Source: Cylicocyclus nassatus
Taxonomy: Eukaryota > Nematoda > Chromadorea > Rhabditida > Strongylidae
DNA: 64,000 bases
Assembly (NCBI GenBank): GCA_958299035.1
Contig: CATQJL010000112.1
Location: forward strand, 18,513,361 to 18,577,360
Direction: 5' to 3'
The position numbers and the translations under genes were made by a program. The notes under the pieces are model-generated. The model saw nothing but the letters and a program-made list of their open reading frames with translations, was not told the origin of the DNA and ran no database searches. Every line of letters starts with the position of its first letter. Position 1 is the stretch's first letter. Shown piece after piece: positions 41,229 through 52,900 of the stretch.

Positions 41229-41569
41229 AGAATTTGCCGCCAGACATGCAGTGGACAAGCAGCACGGACAGGGCGGGGGCCAGGCAAACGAATACACCGG
41301 CATTCAAACTGAACTCGATGTTCTGCTTTGTCAGATAATGTCTTTTCCATTCATATTTTCCCGAACACAGTAAATATAGTCAAATCTTCGTGAAATTTTA
41401 CTACTTACCCAATCTACGCAGAATTATTTGTGAGTTGGTTTTTGAATGGCGAAGCATTACTTGCATTATTTCCCAATTTGTTAAGAGTTGTCTATATTTG
41501 ATCTATAATTTTGATTGAGGTCCAGGCAGGCATCTTTTGAGATTGACATTTATGCAGGTTACCGCAAAA

Positions 41570-41672
41570 GAAAGTGGGAGGGGTAGGTGGGAAGGGCGGG
41601 GATAGGTGGGACGGGGGGGGGGGGGTAGGTGAGGAGAGGAGTTGTACGGATAGGTACATTTTGGGGGGGGGG
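41570..41672 (+). repeat. G-rich tract with G-quadruplex potential
   Basis: Successive runs GGGAGGGG, GGGAAGGGCGGGG, a 12-G run and an 11-G run lie within about 100 nt on the plus strand. Confidence 0.7.
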
Positions 41673-41924
41673 TCGTAGAAGAGAGTCTAGGATCGCATCA
41701 ACACGCTTGACCCTCGTTAAGACGCAGAGTCTTTGTAGGACCCTACGTGTTGACTGTGTGCGGTATGCGCACTCTGGCCTATCGAACTAACTCATCCCGG
41801 TCGCCGGGGCGTTCCGGTTGCCACTTTTGAAGCTGATTTCTCGCTTCAGAAGCAAACTGGTACATTGCCAGTTGAGCAAGAGGGGTGTAAGGATGGGCAC
41901 CCCTGTACTCTACATTTTCGTATC

Positions 41925-41940
41925 TGCCCGGACGCTGCCT
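41925..41940. mobile_element. Isolated AGGCAG/TTAA MITE right terminus
   Basis: CTGCCCGGACGCTGCCT followed by TTGA is the same terminus as in the complete elements. The left end was not found, so this is a truncated relic. Confidence 0.45.
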
Positions 41941-41989
41941 TTGAGTGGGGCTGGCAGTATGCTAATCGGGCGATGGTTCAGTAAGAGAT

Positions 41990-42510
41990 TAGATTATTTC
42001 CTTTTGGGATTGGCGTAATAACTCTGATCCTTCCAAGAAAAAGGTATCTCACCCGTCATAAGTGATATATTGAAAATATGTGTTAATGGTTGAGAAAGCT
42101 CGCTGCAAAAATTTTGAAGAACTTTTGCGGTACACCATCTGAAGTCACCGACTGTGATGATTTGAGAGTTTTCAAATACTTGTAAACAACTTCGGGTGTA
42201 ATATCAGGCAAATGAAACTCAAGATCTGTGAATTTGGTTGGGCTGACAATTTGATACAATGCTTTGTAAATGTGCTTTCAATGAAATTTGCAAAAGCCTC
42301 TGCTTTGTCGAAGCCTGTATTGTATTTTGCTCCATTGTCTCCGAAAAGCATTAGCAAAGCATGTGAACGCTTGGTTCTATGTCTGATACAAGAGATGATA
42401 TCCTTCATATGTTTACTATTGGCAAGTCTTTTGATTTTGTGGGCTGTATTTCTCTTCGAATGATAGTCTAGTTTCATAATATTTTTGTAGTGTGGGCAGT
42501 CTAAGAGGTC
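41990..42510 (-). pseudogene. LINE reverse-transcriptase relic
   Basis: The minus strand encodes LINE-type sequence upstream of and entering the RT domain: SKHMKDIISCIRHRTK, then FDKAEAFANFIESTFTKH, then, in another frame, SDGVPQKFF and PLTHIFNISLMTGEIPFSWK. The last is the characteristic PL-IFN-S-tG-iP-WK motif. Frame changes and missing catalytic motifs mark it as an old fragment distinct from the copy at 17679. Confidence 0.65.
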
Positions 42511-42596
42511 AGCCGAACGTAGAATAATCTTTGGCGTTCAAAAAGAATGAGAATATGGGTAGGGTATCTAACGGAGGTAATGTCATGCTAGATATA

Positions 42597-44131
42597 CACT
42601 GCTGGACATAATTATAGAGACACTCTAGAAATCGTCGTAATTTCGTTCTTGTCATTGAATCTGTCTGAAACTTTGCTGTATGTGCGCATGTAAGCCTACC
42701 ATAACTCCTCAGAACGGCTTCCAATCCCGTTGATTTTGAACGGAGAAAATGGAAAAATCGAAAAAGCCTGTTTTGTAAGCTGGACATAATTATAACGACA
42801 CCTGGTCTTTTAAACATTATCGCATTCCTTACTCCCAAATTTTTTTGTAGAGTTACATCCCAGAATATGAAACTTTTGCAGCACCTACGATTTGTCATGC
42901 TACTCAAAGAAAGATGATCCTTGCATTTTTCGTTTCCAAAGGCATCAGAAGTCAGACTGCGTGAACAAACAGCTGGTTTGAGGAGTTTTCAAGCCCGCGT
43001 TCATTTCAAATGACAGTCCTGGAATACACTTAGCCTTTTTGATAGATAAGGTGAAGAGCTCTTTCGTAAACTCCGCGTAATCGCTGATTTTGATAATCAG
43101 ACTCCAACCTCACCATAGGGTTGTCACGCTTTTACACCACAAAACTCACTTTCCAATGTTCGTGAAGTAATGGACTCGATTTATTACATTGTCTACGTGG
43201 AGATGCATCTTTTGCGACAACTTTTAGATTTTTCTAGTGCTGCAGTTGCAATTTAGATCTGAGATACTTTCAGCGAAAATTCTATGCGAGCAGTAGATTG
43301 AACATAATCACAAATCTCACTATTTTATTCTCTGTTTCATGTCGCATATTACGCGGTAGCTGAGATTAGCAAGATTTTGAAGTTTCAAGCGGTCTCCTAT
43401 TCGATGATTGGAGTTGGATATGATTGTGCAGGGTGCTCGACTCAACTCTCAACGGATGATAACTGCGGCTGAACCGGAATGTGCAACCTCGAAATTTTTT
43501 CCTGACTAGGCACACAAGTTTATTGTTGTACGTGTATTGTTGCGGCTACATTGCAGCGTTTTCTGTAACTTGAAAATCGAGTTTTGTGGTGCAGGAGCGC
43601 GACAACCCTATGGTGAGGTTGGAGTCTGATTGTCAAAATCAGCGATTACGCGGAGTTTACGAAAGCGCTCTTCACCTTATCTATCAAAAAGGCTAAGTGT
43701 ATTTCAGGACTGTCATCTGAAATGAACGCGGGCTTGAAAACTCCTCAAACCAGTTGTTTGTTAAAGCAGTTTGACTTCTGATGCCTTTGGAAACGAAAAA
43801 TGCAAGGATCATCTTTCCTTGAGTAGCATGACAGGTCGTAGGTGCTGCAAAAGTTTCATATTCTGGGATGTAACTCTACAAATCTGGGAGTCAAAGAATG
43901 CGATAATGTTTAAAAAGGCCAGGTATCCTTATAATTATGTCCAGCTTTCAAAACAGGCTTTTTCGAATTTTTCCATTTTTCTCCGTTCGAAATCAAGGAG
44001 ATTGGAAGCCGTTCTGAGGAGTTATGGTAGGTTTACATGCGCACCATACAGCAAAGTTTCAGACAGATTCACCGACAAGAACGAAAATTACGACGATTTC
44101 TAGAGTGTCTCTATAATCATGTCCAGCACTG
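42597..44131. mobile_element. Tc1-like fold-back element with TA target
   Basis: Termini CACTGCTGGACATAATTATA and the inverse of CAGTGCTGGACATGATTATA are flanked by TA on both sides. The arms are about 560 bp each, with a ~410-bp centre. In each arm a second terminal-like sequence (CTGGACATAATTATAACGAC near 42780 and its inverse near 43933) lies ~180 bp inside, the IR/DR arrangement of some Tc1 elements. No transposase ORF. Confidence 0.85.
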
Positions 44132-44329
44132 TAGAGGAAACGACAATATACGTCGTTCACGTCTGTGAATGAGACGAAGAGGAAAGGGGGACGCTGGGAG
44201 GCACCGAAAGCTCTACTCATTCCGGTGGAAAGCTGATTCACTCGGATTCCGTATCTTCCAAAGATGGAAGTTTTACAAGGCAAAACAGAGGGATCTTGGA
44301 CATTTGCGCATTTTTCGTTATAAAAAGAA

Positions 44330-44757
44330 GCGTTTTTGCGCAGATTTTTTTGTCGATTATGAAACATGGCGCTCGCACATTAATATGAGACAAAAAGGAT
44401 TGATTTCCTGTAAAAGATGAGGGGCTGAGCAGGGTCTCCGTGAACAAGACTTTTCGGGCGATGGGCAGGACGTCCTGCACTGAAAAGTGCTGTGCAAGTA
44501 AGCGTAGTAGCAGTGCCAAAAAGTAGGCATTCCAATTGCATCTTCTAAACCAGGTCCTACCGCAAAAAAAGCCTAATAGACAGATCCAGTGAGTTTTCTG
44601 CATGACGAAACATTGCCTCATACGGCAAACGTCGTCAAAACTGTACTGCAAGATTTGACTGGAAGGTACTTCAGTACCCAACGTACTCTTCAAATTTCGC
44701 TCTATCAGATTATCATTTGCTCTGCTCTCTCGCTAACTTTATGAGTTGTGCATGTCT
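44330..44757 (+). pseudogene. mariner transposase relic
   Basis: The plus strand contains decayed mariner catalytic-domain sequence: DYETWRSHIN (first Asp region), LHLLNQVLPQKKPNRQIQ and HDETLPHTANVVKTVLQDL (second Asp region, normally DNA-PH). The last segment, WKVLQYPTYSSNFALSDYHL, matches the W-vL-HPPYSPDLAPSDYHLF motif that bears the third Asp. Stops and frame changes interrupt it. The matching mariner TIR element at 57.7 kb is separate. It lies just right of the Tc1-like element. Confidence 0.65.
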
Positions 44758-44759
44758 CG

Positions 44760-45158
44760 ATTTCGGTAAGTAGTTTGAGCGCTGGTTAGATGACTTTCTT
44801 GGGACTCGGCACACTGCCGTCTGGAAATTGAGGATAAGAATCTACCAAGAATGGCCAAAAGGTCGTGCGCTACAACTACAAATATAATATTGACTATGTT
44901 ACTGTAAAGGGATGGTTTCTTGTTTTATAAAAATGCTACGATATGGAACACCTAATAGTTTGGAATACATTCGTTTCAGGTTCTCTTACGCTAGAAAATC
45001 CTAGAAAATGCTTTTGCGTTTCCCGCCTATTTCGTAGAAATACTGTAGGTTTACTATAATCGACGATATGCATGATTTTAGCCAAAAATTGTTGACTTAT
45101 TCATGGATGGCATTGTCCCACAAGCCAGACAACTAAAAATGCACGTTGCATGAACGTG
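44760..45158. other. Stretch without a recognised gene
   Basis: AT-rich sequence between the mariner relic and the piggyBac element; nothing recognised. Confidence 0.35.
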
Positions 45159-45162
45159 TTAA

Positions 45163-46229
45163 CCCTTTGGAACCTGGCGGTGGCAACTACCAGGTCCCAA
45201 AGGGCTAACACGTTACTGCAGCAGCGCCGCTACAGCATGTTCCTGGCAATCCCAGTTACAGTAGTTCTAGATGGCCCATTGCTTTCTAACTGCGCGTCCT
45301 TTCGCATTTTTGTTCGTTCTGCACCCAGTACTAGAAGCATTCATGCACAGAGGAACGATGGATCGCGCTCGGCCCCGCAATCAGACAGGTTAGTGTAATT
45401 TTTTTTGAAAAAACATTGAATTTTTATTCATACTACTATTGTAACTGTTTAGTATGAGGTCGTTAGAGAAATGTATGGTAGTTGTTTGTGAGTCTACATG
45501 TGTTGACTCTTTGCCATCACCTTCAGAACCGTACGCAATTGCCACCAGTCGGCTTTAGTGGAACTTTAATGGAAGGTTTTTCATTCAGAAGATGCACCGC
45601 CAACGAGCTTCGACAAGAATCTAGCTGGGACATCTTAACAAATCACATTGAGAGAAGCTGCGGCGACATCATTGGCGAAGACGATGTTGACGAGGAGTTC
45701 GGGAACATTGAAGAAAGCGACGAAAAAGAAGACGAAGATGAGAAAAGGAAAAATCTCTGGTGTCGCGAATGAAACAAAACAAGGAAGACCGGTGTCCAAT
45801 TCTTCGAATATCATGGTTGCACCTACTGCCACCTACTTCCCAAAAACGCGTGAAGTCCAGATTGATTTCTCTGAGTGAAGTTGGATATGACAGCGCCGGA
45901 CACTGGCCGATACATGAGGATGGAAACGAACAAAGATGTAAACTAGAATCATGTGGAGGACGTTCACGAATTCAGTGTGAAATGTAACGTTCATATTTGC
46001 CTGACAAAACATAGAAATTGCTTCAAAACCTTCCATTGTAAATAAGTGAGGTGTGATAAAAGTCGTTCCACTAAGGCCTGTTGGTGGCAAATGCCACCAC
46101 TTTGTATTTTCTTACTGTATGGTCGAAAACTTTCCAAACTTATCTGAAGTGTTATTTATGTGCCCATAAGTAAGAATCAATGAAAAAAATAATTTTTTTC
46201 TTAAGGGCAAAAAGTCAGGTCCGAAAGGG
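45163..46229 (+). mobile_element. Internally deleted piggyBac element with TTAA duplications
   Basis: TTAA (45159-45162 and 46230-46233) flanks ends CCCTTTGGAACCTGGC and the inverse of CCCTTTCGGACCTGAC. At 1067 bp it is too short for a full transposase. The left end also forms a hairpin: CGTGTTAACCCTTTGGAACC is mirrored at 45195-45217 with two differences. GGTGGCA motifs sit subterminally at both ends. Confidence 0.85.
45530..46045 (+). pseudogene. piggyBac transposase remnant (N-terminal acidic part and C-terminal Cys-rich part)
   Basis: An acidic stretch (DVDEEFGNIEESDEKEDEDE, 45.53-45.77 kb) resembles piggyBac N-termini. From about 45850 the C-terminal domain follows: VGYDSAGHWPIHEDGNEQRC, CGGRSRIQC and, after a frameshift near 45985, CNVHICLTKHRNCFKTFH and a stop at 46043. 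That Cys/His pattern is the piggyBac cysteine-rich domain that binds the element's ends. The central DDD catalytic core is absent, so it cannot transpose alone. The whole lies inside the TTAA-flanked element on the same strand. Confidence 0.8.
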
Positions 46230-46379
46230 TTAAAATAGTGAACTTGGGAGACCAAATTTGCGCGTGCGCTTGGTCTTTCGCTGCGCTCGCCCTCAGCAGA
46301 TTTTCCCACGCTTGAGATGTGGAAAATACCGTATCCTCAGGCATCGATGGCTGACGAGTTTGGGAGTATACTCCCGGAA

Positions 46380-46585
46380 CAGGGCTCGGCATGAGTTCGT
46401 TTCTACGCTAAGTGAAGCCCTTGACCTTCGCGAAATTTTGCGGTCTCCTTTGACTCTCAGCCCTAAGAACCCTCATAAAAGGAAGAAAAGTCGCAATTTT
46501 TGGCCACAAAAAACGACATCCTCTTTGCTTTTTCGCCCCAAAAACGAAGTCCAGTTTGCTTCCATACGATCTGCGCCGAGTTCTG
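46380..46585. mobile_element. hAT-type MITE (CAGGGCTCGGC family), copy 1
   Basis: The left end CAGGGCTCGGCA and a degenerate right end GCGCCGAGTTCTG are flanked by TCCCGGAA and TCCCGGAT, a 7-of-8 target duplication. The interior CTCCTTTGACTC...AAAACGA...TCCAGTTTGCTT matches 58563-58803. Confidence 0.75.
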
Positions 46586-46825
46586 TCCCGGATACGTTCT
46601 TGAATTCATCCAATGGCCTACCGAGGACTGGCGCGGACCTGACTAGGGAATGGGAAATCGAACTGGCCAAACAAGCTGCGTACAATTAGATGCAGCATAA
46701 AACGTTCACTTCAAAAATTTATGAGCCGTTAAATGCCATTATTTGCTAAGAAGTCGTGCATGCAAAGCGGAAATCTGGCGGTATAGAGCCATGCAGCTTA
46801 ATGGTGGGCCAAAACATGCAGCTAA

Positions 46826-47289
46826 CAAGGGAAGGATACTAACTTAGATTTGTCTTTTGAAATGAGACACGTATGTTTGGAATCAGCTTCGAACGCTGAT
46901 TCCAAATATGCTATTCCTAGCTGCTTAGCATTATTCTGGAGCCAGTTAGGGGCTTGCTGTTGTGAGTAATTAACAAACTTCTGAATGTCGTAAGACGGCA
47001 TGTAGATAAGAATGTGCTCGAAAAAAGTACTAGGATGTTGAACTAGCATCAGATCAATTCCTTCAATATTGAAGGGAAGCATTATACATTTGCAAAACCA
47101 CCTAGACGTCGACACCGTAGCATCAGTAGGTCGATGAGCACGCAAACTTTGCATAGCAAAGAACCATATCTCGCTTCAGAATAACGCTAAGCAGCCAGGA
47201 ACAGCATATTTGGAATCAGCGTTCCAAGCTGATTCCAAATATGTGTATTTCATTACAGAAGGCGAATCTTAGTTAGTATCCTTCCCTTG
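46826..47289. mobile_element. TIR element with TAA target (Harbinger-like)
   Basis: Ends CAAGGGAAGGATACTAACTT and the inverse of CAAGGGAAGGATACTAACTA are flanked by TAA on both sides. Two hairpins of the form TTTGGAATCAGC...GCTGATTCCAAA lie near each end (46.88 and 47.21 kb). A 110-codon minus-strand frame has no recognisable domain. Confidence 0.7.
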
Positions 47290-47322
47290 TAAGTTACCTA
47301 CTTTGTATTCCTAAAGCCTTAA

Positions 47323-47777
47323 AGGCAGTGTCGGGGCAAAATCTCGATCTTGAGATTTTTTGCTTACCCGGGCCTATTCGCTACGCTGAATCCGAAAATG
47401 CGCATTGTAGAGCGCGAAAATGGCGAAAAACGGCTCTAACTCAGGAGGGAAATGAGCAGGTGGGCGGGGTCCTCCCCACTGCGAATTCACATTCCCGGCT
47501 TCCGGAGCGACCTTCTCGCTTCCGGTTTCAAGTCAATAATTCGCACTTGGCCGGTAGCGATGTTAGAACGGCTAGCGGAATCGAGAAAATCGCTCCGGGA
47601 GCTGGGAGCGTGAAATCGCACTGGGGAAAGCCGCGCCCACCTGATGATTTCCCTCCTATATTAGAGCTCTTTTTCACCGTTTTCGCGCTTTCCAATGTGG
47701 ATTTTCGGATTCAGCGTGGCCAATAGGCCCGTATAAGCACAAAATCTCAAAATCGAGTTTTTGCCCGGACACTGCCT
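47323..47777. mobile_element. AGGCAG/TTAA MITE, complete, second 12.1-kb-type copy
   Basis: TTAA flanks both ends. The termini AGGCAGTGTCGGGGCAAAAT and the inverse of AGGCAGTGTCCGGGCAAAAA extend as TIRs for about 40 bp. The interior shares GCTGAATCCGAAAAT with 12126-12558. Confidence 0.85.
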
Positions 47778-48529
47778 TTAAAGGTGAGCTGAAAGTGCGA
47801 CCACGCTCTATCTCGCTATTTTTGTGTACGGTTCTTTTCGCAGTGAAACTGCTCATAACTTCGTCCATAAAGACGCTAAGCAGATATTGAATACAGATTC
47901 GAAGTCAGCATTGAATACTGCATCGAATGGTGGGCAGCTTGCTTGGATTGGTCACTTCGACTTCCGACCATTCCCTTGTGAGCCGAGCCGACCGTGACAC
48001 TCATATTAAGAACCCACATATGGCAGTCTACTGTGCTCTGAGACGAATGTGTATCAAGGACAAGTTTCATTCTTCCAAACAAGGACTCTTTGTAGTCTAA
48101 TCAGAGATCACTACGTATGTAGTAGTTTAGTTTTCGTCAGGAATCGCTGAGTAGGAGCCGTTTGTCACCAGCCGTTGGCACAACTAATTGCACATGGCAT
48201 TCTGCAGTAGCTATTACCTCGAGCACTTCGATCCGAGGCACAGTTGCCAGCCTCATCCAAGCATTTCGACTGGATAATCATCGATTGATAAATGGACACC
48301 TGCTGTTGAGGAGCCCGTCGACCGCCCATTCTGCCTTGCGACTCGCTGAGCTTGAGCGCGACGGGTGTGTGATTAGTGATCCTCACTTTGAATCGTAAAA
48401 CCCTATGTGTCATCGCGCCAAAACGCCATAAATTATCTGTGACGCCATCGTGAAGAGACAAGCACCTGAAGTCCGCCGGGCCGAGAAAGCCCTTAGGCGA
48501 TCCGTGCGTGCTGAAACGATCTCTTTAGG
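47778..48529. other. Upstream flank of the 48.5-kb gene
   Basis: No recognised gene. CTCTTTAG immediately before the ATG at 48530 is acceptor-like and could be a spliced-leader site. Confidence 0.3.
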
Positions 48530-49968
48530 ATGAAGTAAGTTACAAAATTTGATATTATTTTTCAACCCAAACATGTGCTTCCTGTTTTGAATTATAGAGA
48601 AAATATGCAAAAACTGTGGCAATGGATACGTGATCGTAAAACGAACACTCTTCGAAAATGGCGAAGCTCCCTGATAAAGAAAACACCGACCGATGAGGAT
48701 TTGCGAAATGGTCACAACCGAGTAGGTGAGAAATTTCTGTTTTTTCTTCAATCTTCTGCTTGTTTTTATTACATTTGTCAGTGTTTGTTTTGTTCTGTCA
48801 ATTATGTGTCCTCTGTAGATGTTTCAGTACATTATTTTGTAAAAAAAGGACTTCGCTCTTCTTTTTAATTCTGACATAGAGTTTTTTCTCTATAACAACA
48901 CTACTAGCAATCCGACTTTCCCGTAATCATTAGATATTTAACTGCTCCATTTAGCAATTTCTGGATATGACGTGATTGTGCTCAAATTATCAAGGTATAT
49001 TTTATATATGTGCCGTAACAATGTGTAACCATGCGCTTAATTCAACGACATTATCAGCTTTAAACAAATGGCATAATCAAAGCAAAGAACAGCGTTTTTT
49101 TAATGTCTGTTGAAGGAAAAAGAAAATGTACTTATCTGCCTCTCATTTGGCAAATGCTTCTAGAGCATCCATCTTATTTTCTATTCTTTTCACGCTAATA
49201 CTAAGGGAAAAATTGTAATCGCTTCAGAAATTTTATTGAGTAGTTTTCACCATGTGCTTTGAAGACTAATTTCTCATCTTTTTCTCTTGGAAAGATCTGG
49301 CATGCAGTGCAGTAAACTCACTTTGCTTCGTTAGCGTATGGGAAGCCTATAGTCATCTAGTTCTCTGCTGATGGTTCCTATCGGACTTGTAACTTGTAAC
49401 TTGTAACTTTGAGATTTTATTAATGTTATAAACGATAATGGTTTTCACCTTTGGGGAGTCACCCAACAGCTGTTCGCATGAAATCATTATGACTCATTTT
49501 GACTGCATCTTATTTTTTTGTGAAACTTAGGCATCCAAGACCTGCTAGGAGATTTATCCATAATATATATACTTTTTACATGATCGCATGACTGGTACGA
49601 ACGTGGCCAACATCATTTTCATCGCATTTCTAAAGTGTTGGCTTCGTTATGGCTTAAGCTAATACTACCAGTTTTTTTCTCATATTTGAGCAGACAAAAA
49701 TAGTTGTTTATTACAGGTCATAGTATTTCTGACATGAATCTGCCGTCAACATCCAGAGCGCAACCACCGGAATTTGAGCAGTTTTTCAACGAGCCACGGA
49801 CGAAAAGCTTCCTTGACGTAAGTCGTTTCCGTTTTCGTCCCTTCCGAGTTGTCACATTGAGTTCTTTGTTCTTTGCGTGCGTCTTGCTTTACACTATTTG
49901 GGCTCCTGACACACGCACTGCATATATACCCCTAGATCTGTCCCTGAGGGGTTCTACGACTGCAGCTG
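48530..49968 (+). CDS. Probable host gene for a single-TM protein, 5' exons (partial)
   Basis: Three exons join in frame: 48530-48534 (ATGAA), 48598-48725 and 49717-49968, with introns of 63 and 991 nt (GTAAGT, GTGAGA donors). The frame encodes 128 residues: a basic N-terminus (MKENMQKLWQWIRDRKTNTL...), a polar linker, a basic RFRFRPFR stretch, then one membrane segment VVTLSSLFFACVLLYTIWA. It ends at a GTTAGT donor in phase 1. A positively charged side before a single TM suggests a type II membrane protein with its main domain on the far side, as in many Golgi enzymes, but the family is not recognised. The downstream exons are not securely found. The first coding exon is only 5 nt, which is a weakness of the model. 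Confidence 0.6.
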
Positions 49969-49974
49969 GTTAGT

Positions 49975-52900
49975 ATTGGCAGGTGTCGGAGCGAACAAGA
50001 CTTGTTTTTGTCTTGTTTAGCGGTAATTCGGGAGAAACGTGTGCAGATGTAGGGGAAGTTCGATGGTTCCGCATCACATCGATTTCTTCTGCAGCGCTAT
50101 TATTGTTTCCACATTTGTGCCTTTGAGTTGGGAGGAGGATTGTAATCAGAGCGAGCTGGTAGATCCGTGATTTATACTATATCGCCATTTCCCCACAGTA
50201 TAGCGGGCGGAGCTCTGCCGACGTTTGCCAACGTATGCGCGTAGCAGTTTTTGGCAGCTAGAGAGTACAAAAACTAATGCTTTAGAGTGGAGATCCAACA
50301 AGTTTTTTAACGTGATCGAATGTCTGCGCGGCCACGCCCGCTATACGCATGAGAAACGCCTATACAAAATGTTTACACTTCTGCGCTTACAGTACATTTA
50401 CCACCATGTTGTGCATACGCGGGCAGAACTAAACGCAATATTACGTTTTGTGGATGTCTTGTGAGCCCTTGTAGAGCCTTTGGAGCAAAATGAAATGCAT
50501 GGTTATTAGATTCCAGCGCGATCATCATCTATATCCTTTACTTGCTTAGGCGTTGAAGAGATGTGTAAAAAAAAACTTCCGCATCCCAATTTGGAGCTGA
50601 GAACGCTAAAACAAATGCTGAACTTTTTCTTAGAATCTCAGAATGGTACGATAACATCAATGGCAACTACTTTCGCGAAGGATAGTCACATGACAATCTA
50701 ACAGTTTTTTTTGTTTATGCTACATACGTCTTTTAGGTGCCCCTTCTATCCTCTTGCGTTGTTGAGCCAGTAACTGCTGTACGAGATTCAAAGGCAGAAA
50801 TATTAGGAACAAATATGAGAGGACGTTAGTGATGAGTTGCGCACAAGGATTTTTTTTTTGGCAACTTCGAAAATCATTGAAAGATGTTTGGCTTACAATA
50901 TATGCATCTACTTCCAAAGTGCCCAATAAGTGCATGGTAAGTAGGGCAAATAAAAAATGAATAAGAAACTGGCTTCCGTTCTCAGTGAGTCTGTCGGTCA
51001 ATTGTTAAAGCGGAAAATATTTAATTGTCCAATAAACCCAATTGCAACTATCCTTCTAATGTGCAAATAAAGCAAGGAGTTTGGCATAATGTGCAGGAAG
51101 CGTTTGCTCAGTCTACCATTCATCACCGCCCAGTCTGAAACGCTGGAGACTGCTTTCCATGTATTCAGTCTAGCTGCTTTATGAATCTTCTCTCTACCGC
51201 GTTGTTGCAAAGAAAGCTACTTTTTTAAATTCTATGAGTTTGTTTCCTTTCATGAGGTTACTTATCACATTTTATCTAGAACGCACAGCATTTTTTACTC
51301 TACTTAATATCCTACCTCTATCAATGATTTAGCATCCTGTATTCCGTACTCGCTCACTGAATGTTTTTAGCATCAAATTAGCCAGTATTATGCAGCTCCG
51401 CTCATGTGGATGAGTAGGTCCCTAAAGCTGAGAACAGCAAAATCGCGAATTACTAGGCTTTCTAAAAGTGTAAAACGAGAAGGAGACAACAAAAACCAGA
51501 ACTAGTAGTGGCAGCAGAGAAAAGAAGGTCAAGCTTAGTTCATTTCGGAGCAGCTGTCATCATCTTTCAGTTTTGCGAAAGACGAAGAAAGAAAAAATAA
51601 GAATTATCTTCATGGAGATGTACAAATAATGGGAATAATATGATTTTGATTTAACAGGTGGTATGAAAACAGGAAGCAATCAACGACTCAAGCTTCATTG
51701 TTTTGCTCGATGGTGTTGTGATTGATGTGTCGGCAGCTCTGAATTTATTTGTTGCTGCTTCCAATATTATTTTTATTTTTTTGAGAAATCTCTATTTTTA
51801 CCAACACAAATCGATAACCTCCGTCAAAATTTTGCTTGAATCGCTCTCCGAAAATTAATCGTCAGACTAGCACTTTCAGACTTTGCTCCAGGGGCGGTAA
51901 TCCATCATCTCGATTTATTAGCTAAACCTGAGAATTTATTGCTGTTTTCGATTTTTTGGCTCGTTTCCTGATTTTGATGCAGTGCAGAGTTCCTATTATA
52001 TCATATAACTAATTGTAATAACAAACAACTCGTCTTTATCTTAGTACTTCCTGCTGGAGTACGTGGGTGAATTCGCCAGTCATATATCACAGCATCTCTA
52101 TCTGTTTCGCCCCGTCCTTCTGCTAGCGATTTACGTCATTGAGATGTGCTTTCAAACAAATCTGATTGCTTCGAGGTGACACCCATTGAATTATGACAGC
52201 ATCAGAAGAGAAACACATGGTTGAGTAGGCGCGGCGCTATGCACTTAGTCACTCTATTAGGACCTGAGAGACTAAAAATTGGGGAAGCCCAGAATACTCT
52301 TTGTATCTTAACTCTCTTTGATAACTTTGTTCTTACTTCGAGCGAAAACTTTCTACTCGTCTTACAATCAGTGACAGTTGCTGTTAATGTGTGAACACTT
52401 GAAAATATTGTAAAAGCGGTCATGAGGGGCAAAAATAAACGGATATAATCCAAATGTTTTAACATTCTCCGTGCTATCCACAAAAGCCGCTTTTCGCGCG
52501 ATTCACAGCAGCAGTTGTCTGAATCTTTTCTAGTGATAAAACATGCAGATAAGAAGCAGATTTTGCTAGTGTTTTCTACAAAATTGCTTTGTCTAAGATC
52601 TAGGGTGTTTATTGTTTTCCGACAGTCAATTATTTAGTTTTTCATTGAATGAGAGTTCGTCGCTATATTTCTTGAAAATTCTACAGAAAAAGACGACACA
52701 ACAATATGCATATCAAATTGTTCGATAGAGCAAAGCAAAATGATGGCGTTCAAACAATAATTCGATACATACGAAATTTAAAAGAAAAATCCAGAATTTT
52801 CAAATATCTTGAATTGCAAATCCAAAAAATTCTGCAAATTTCCAACTTGGTCCATATGCTAATCATATCGGACAATCATATGTGCACTTGCCGTATCGAT

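Noticed and set aside
41006..41350. 114-aa minus-strand ORF and its plus-strand mirror
   Set aside because: Both lie in the 318-bp palindrome and mirror each other.
45150..45398. 82-aa ORF at the left end of the piggyBac element
   Set aside because: It reads through the TIR hairpin and has no recognised motif.
46822..47154. 110-aa ORF inside the TAA-flanked element
   Set aside because: No recognisable domain, and it includes TIR and hairpin sequence.
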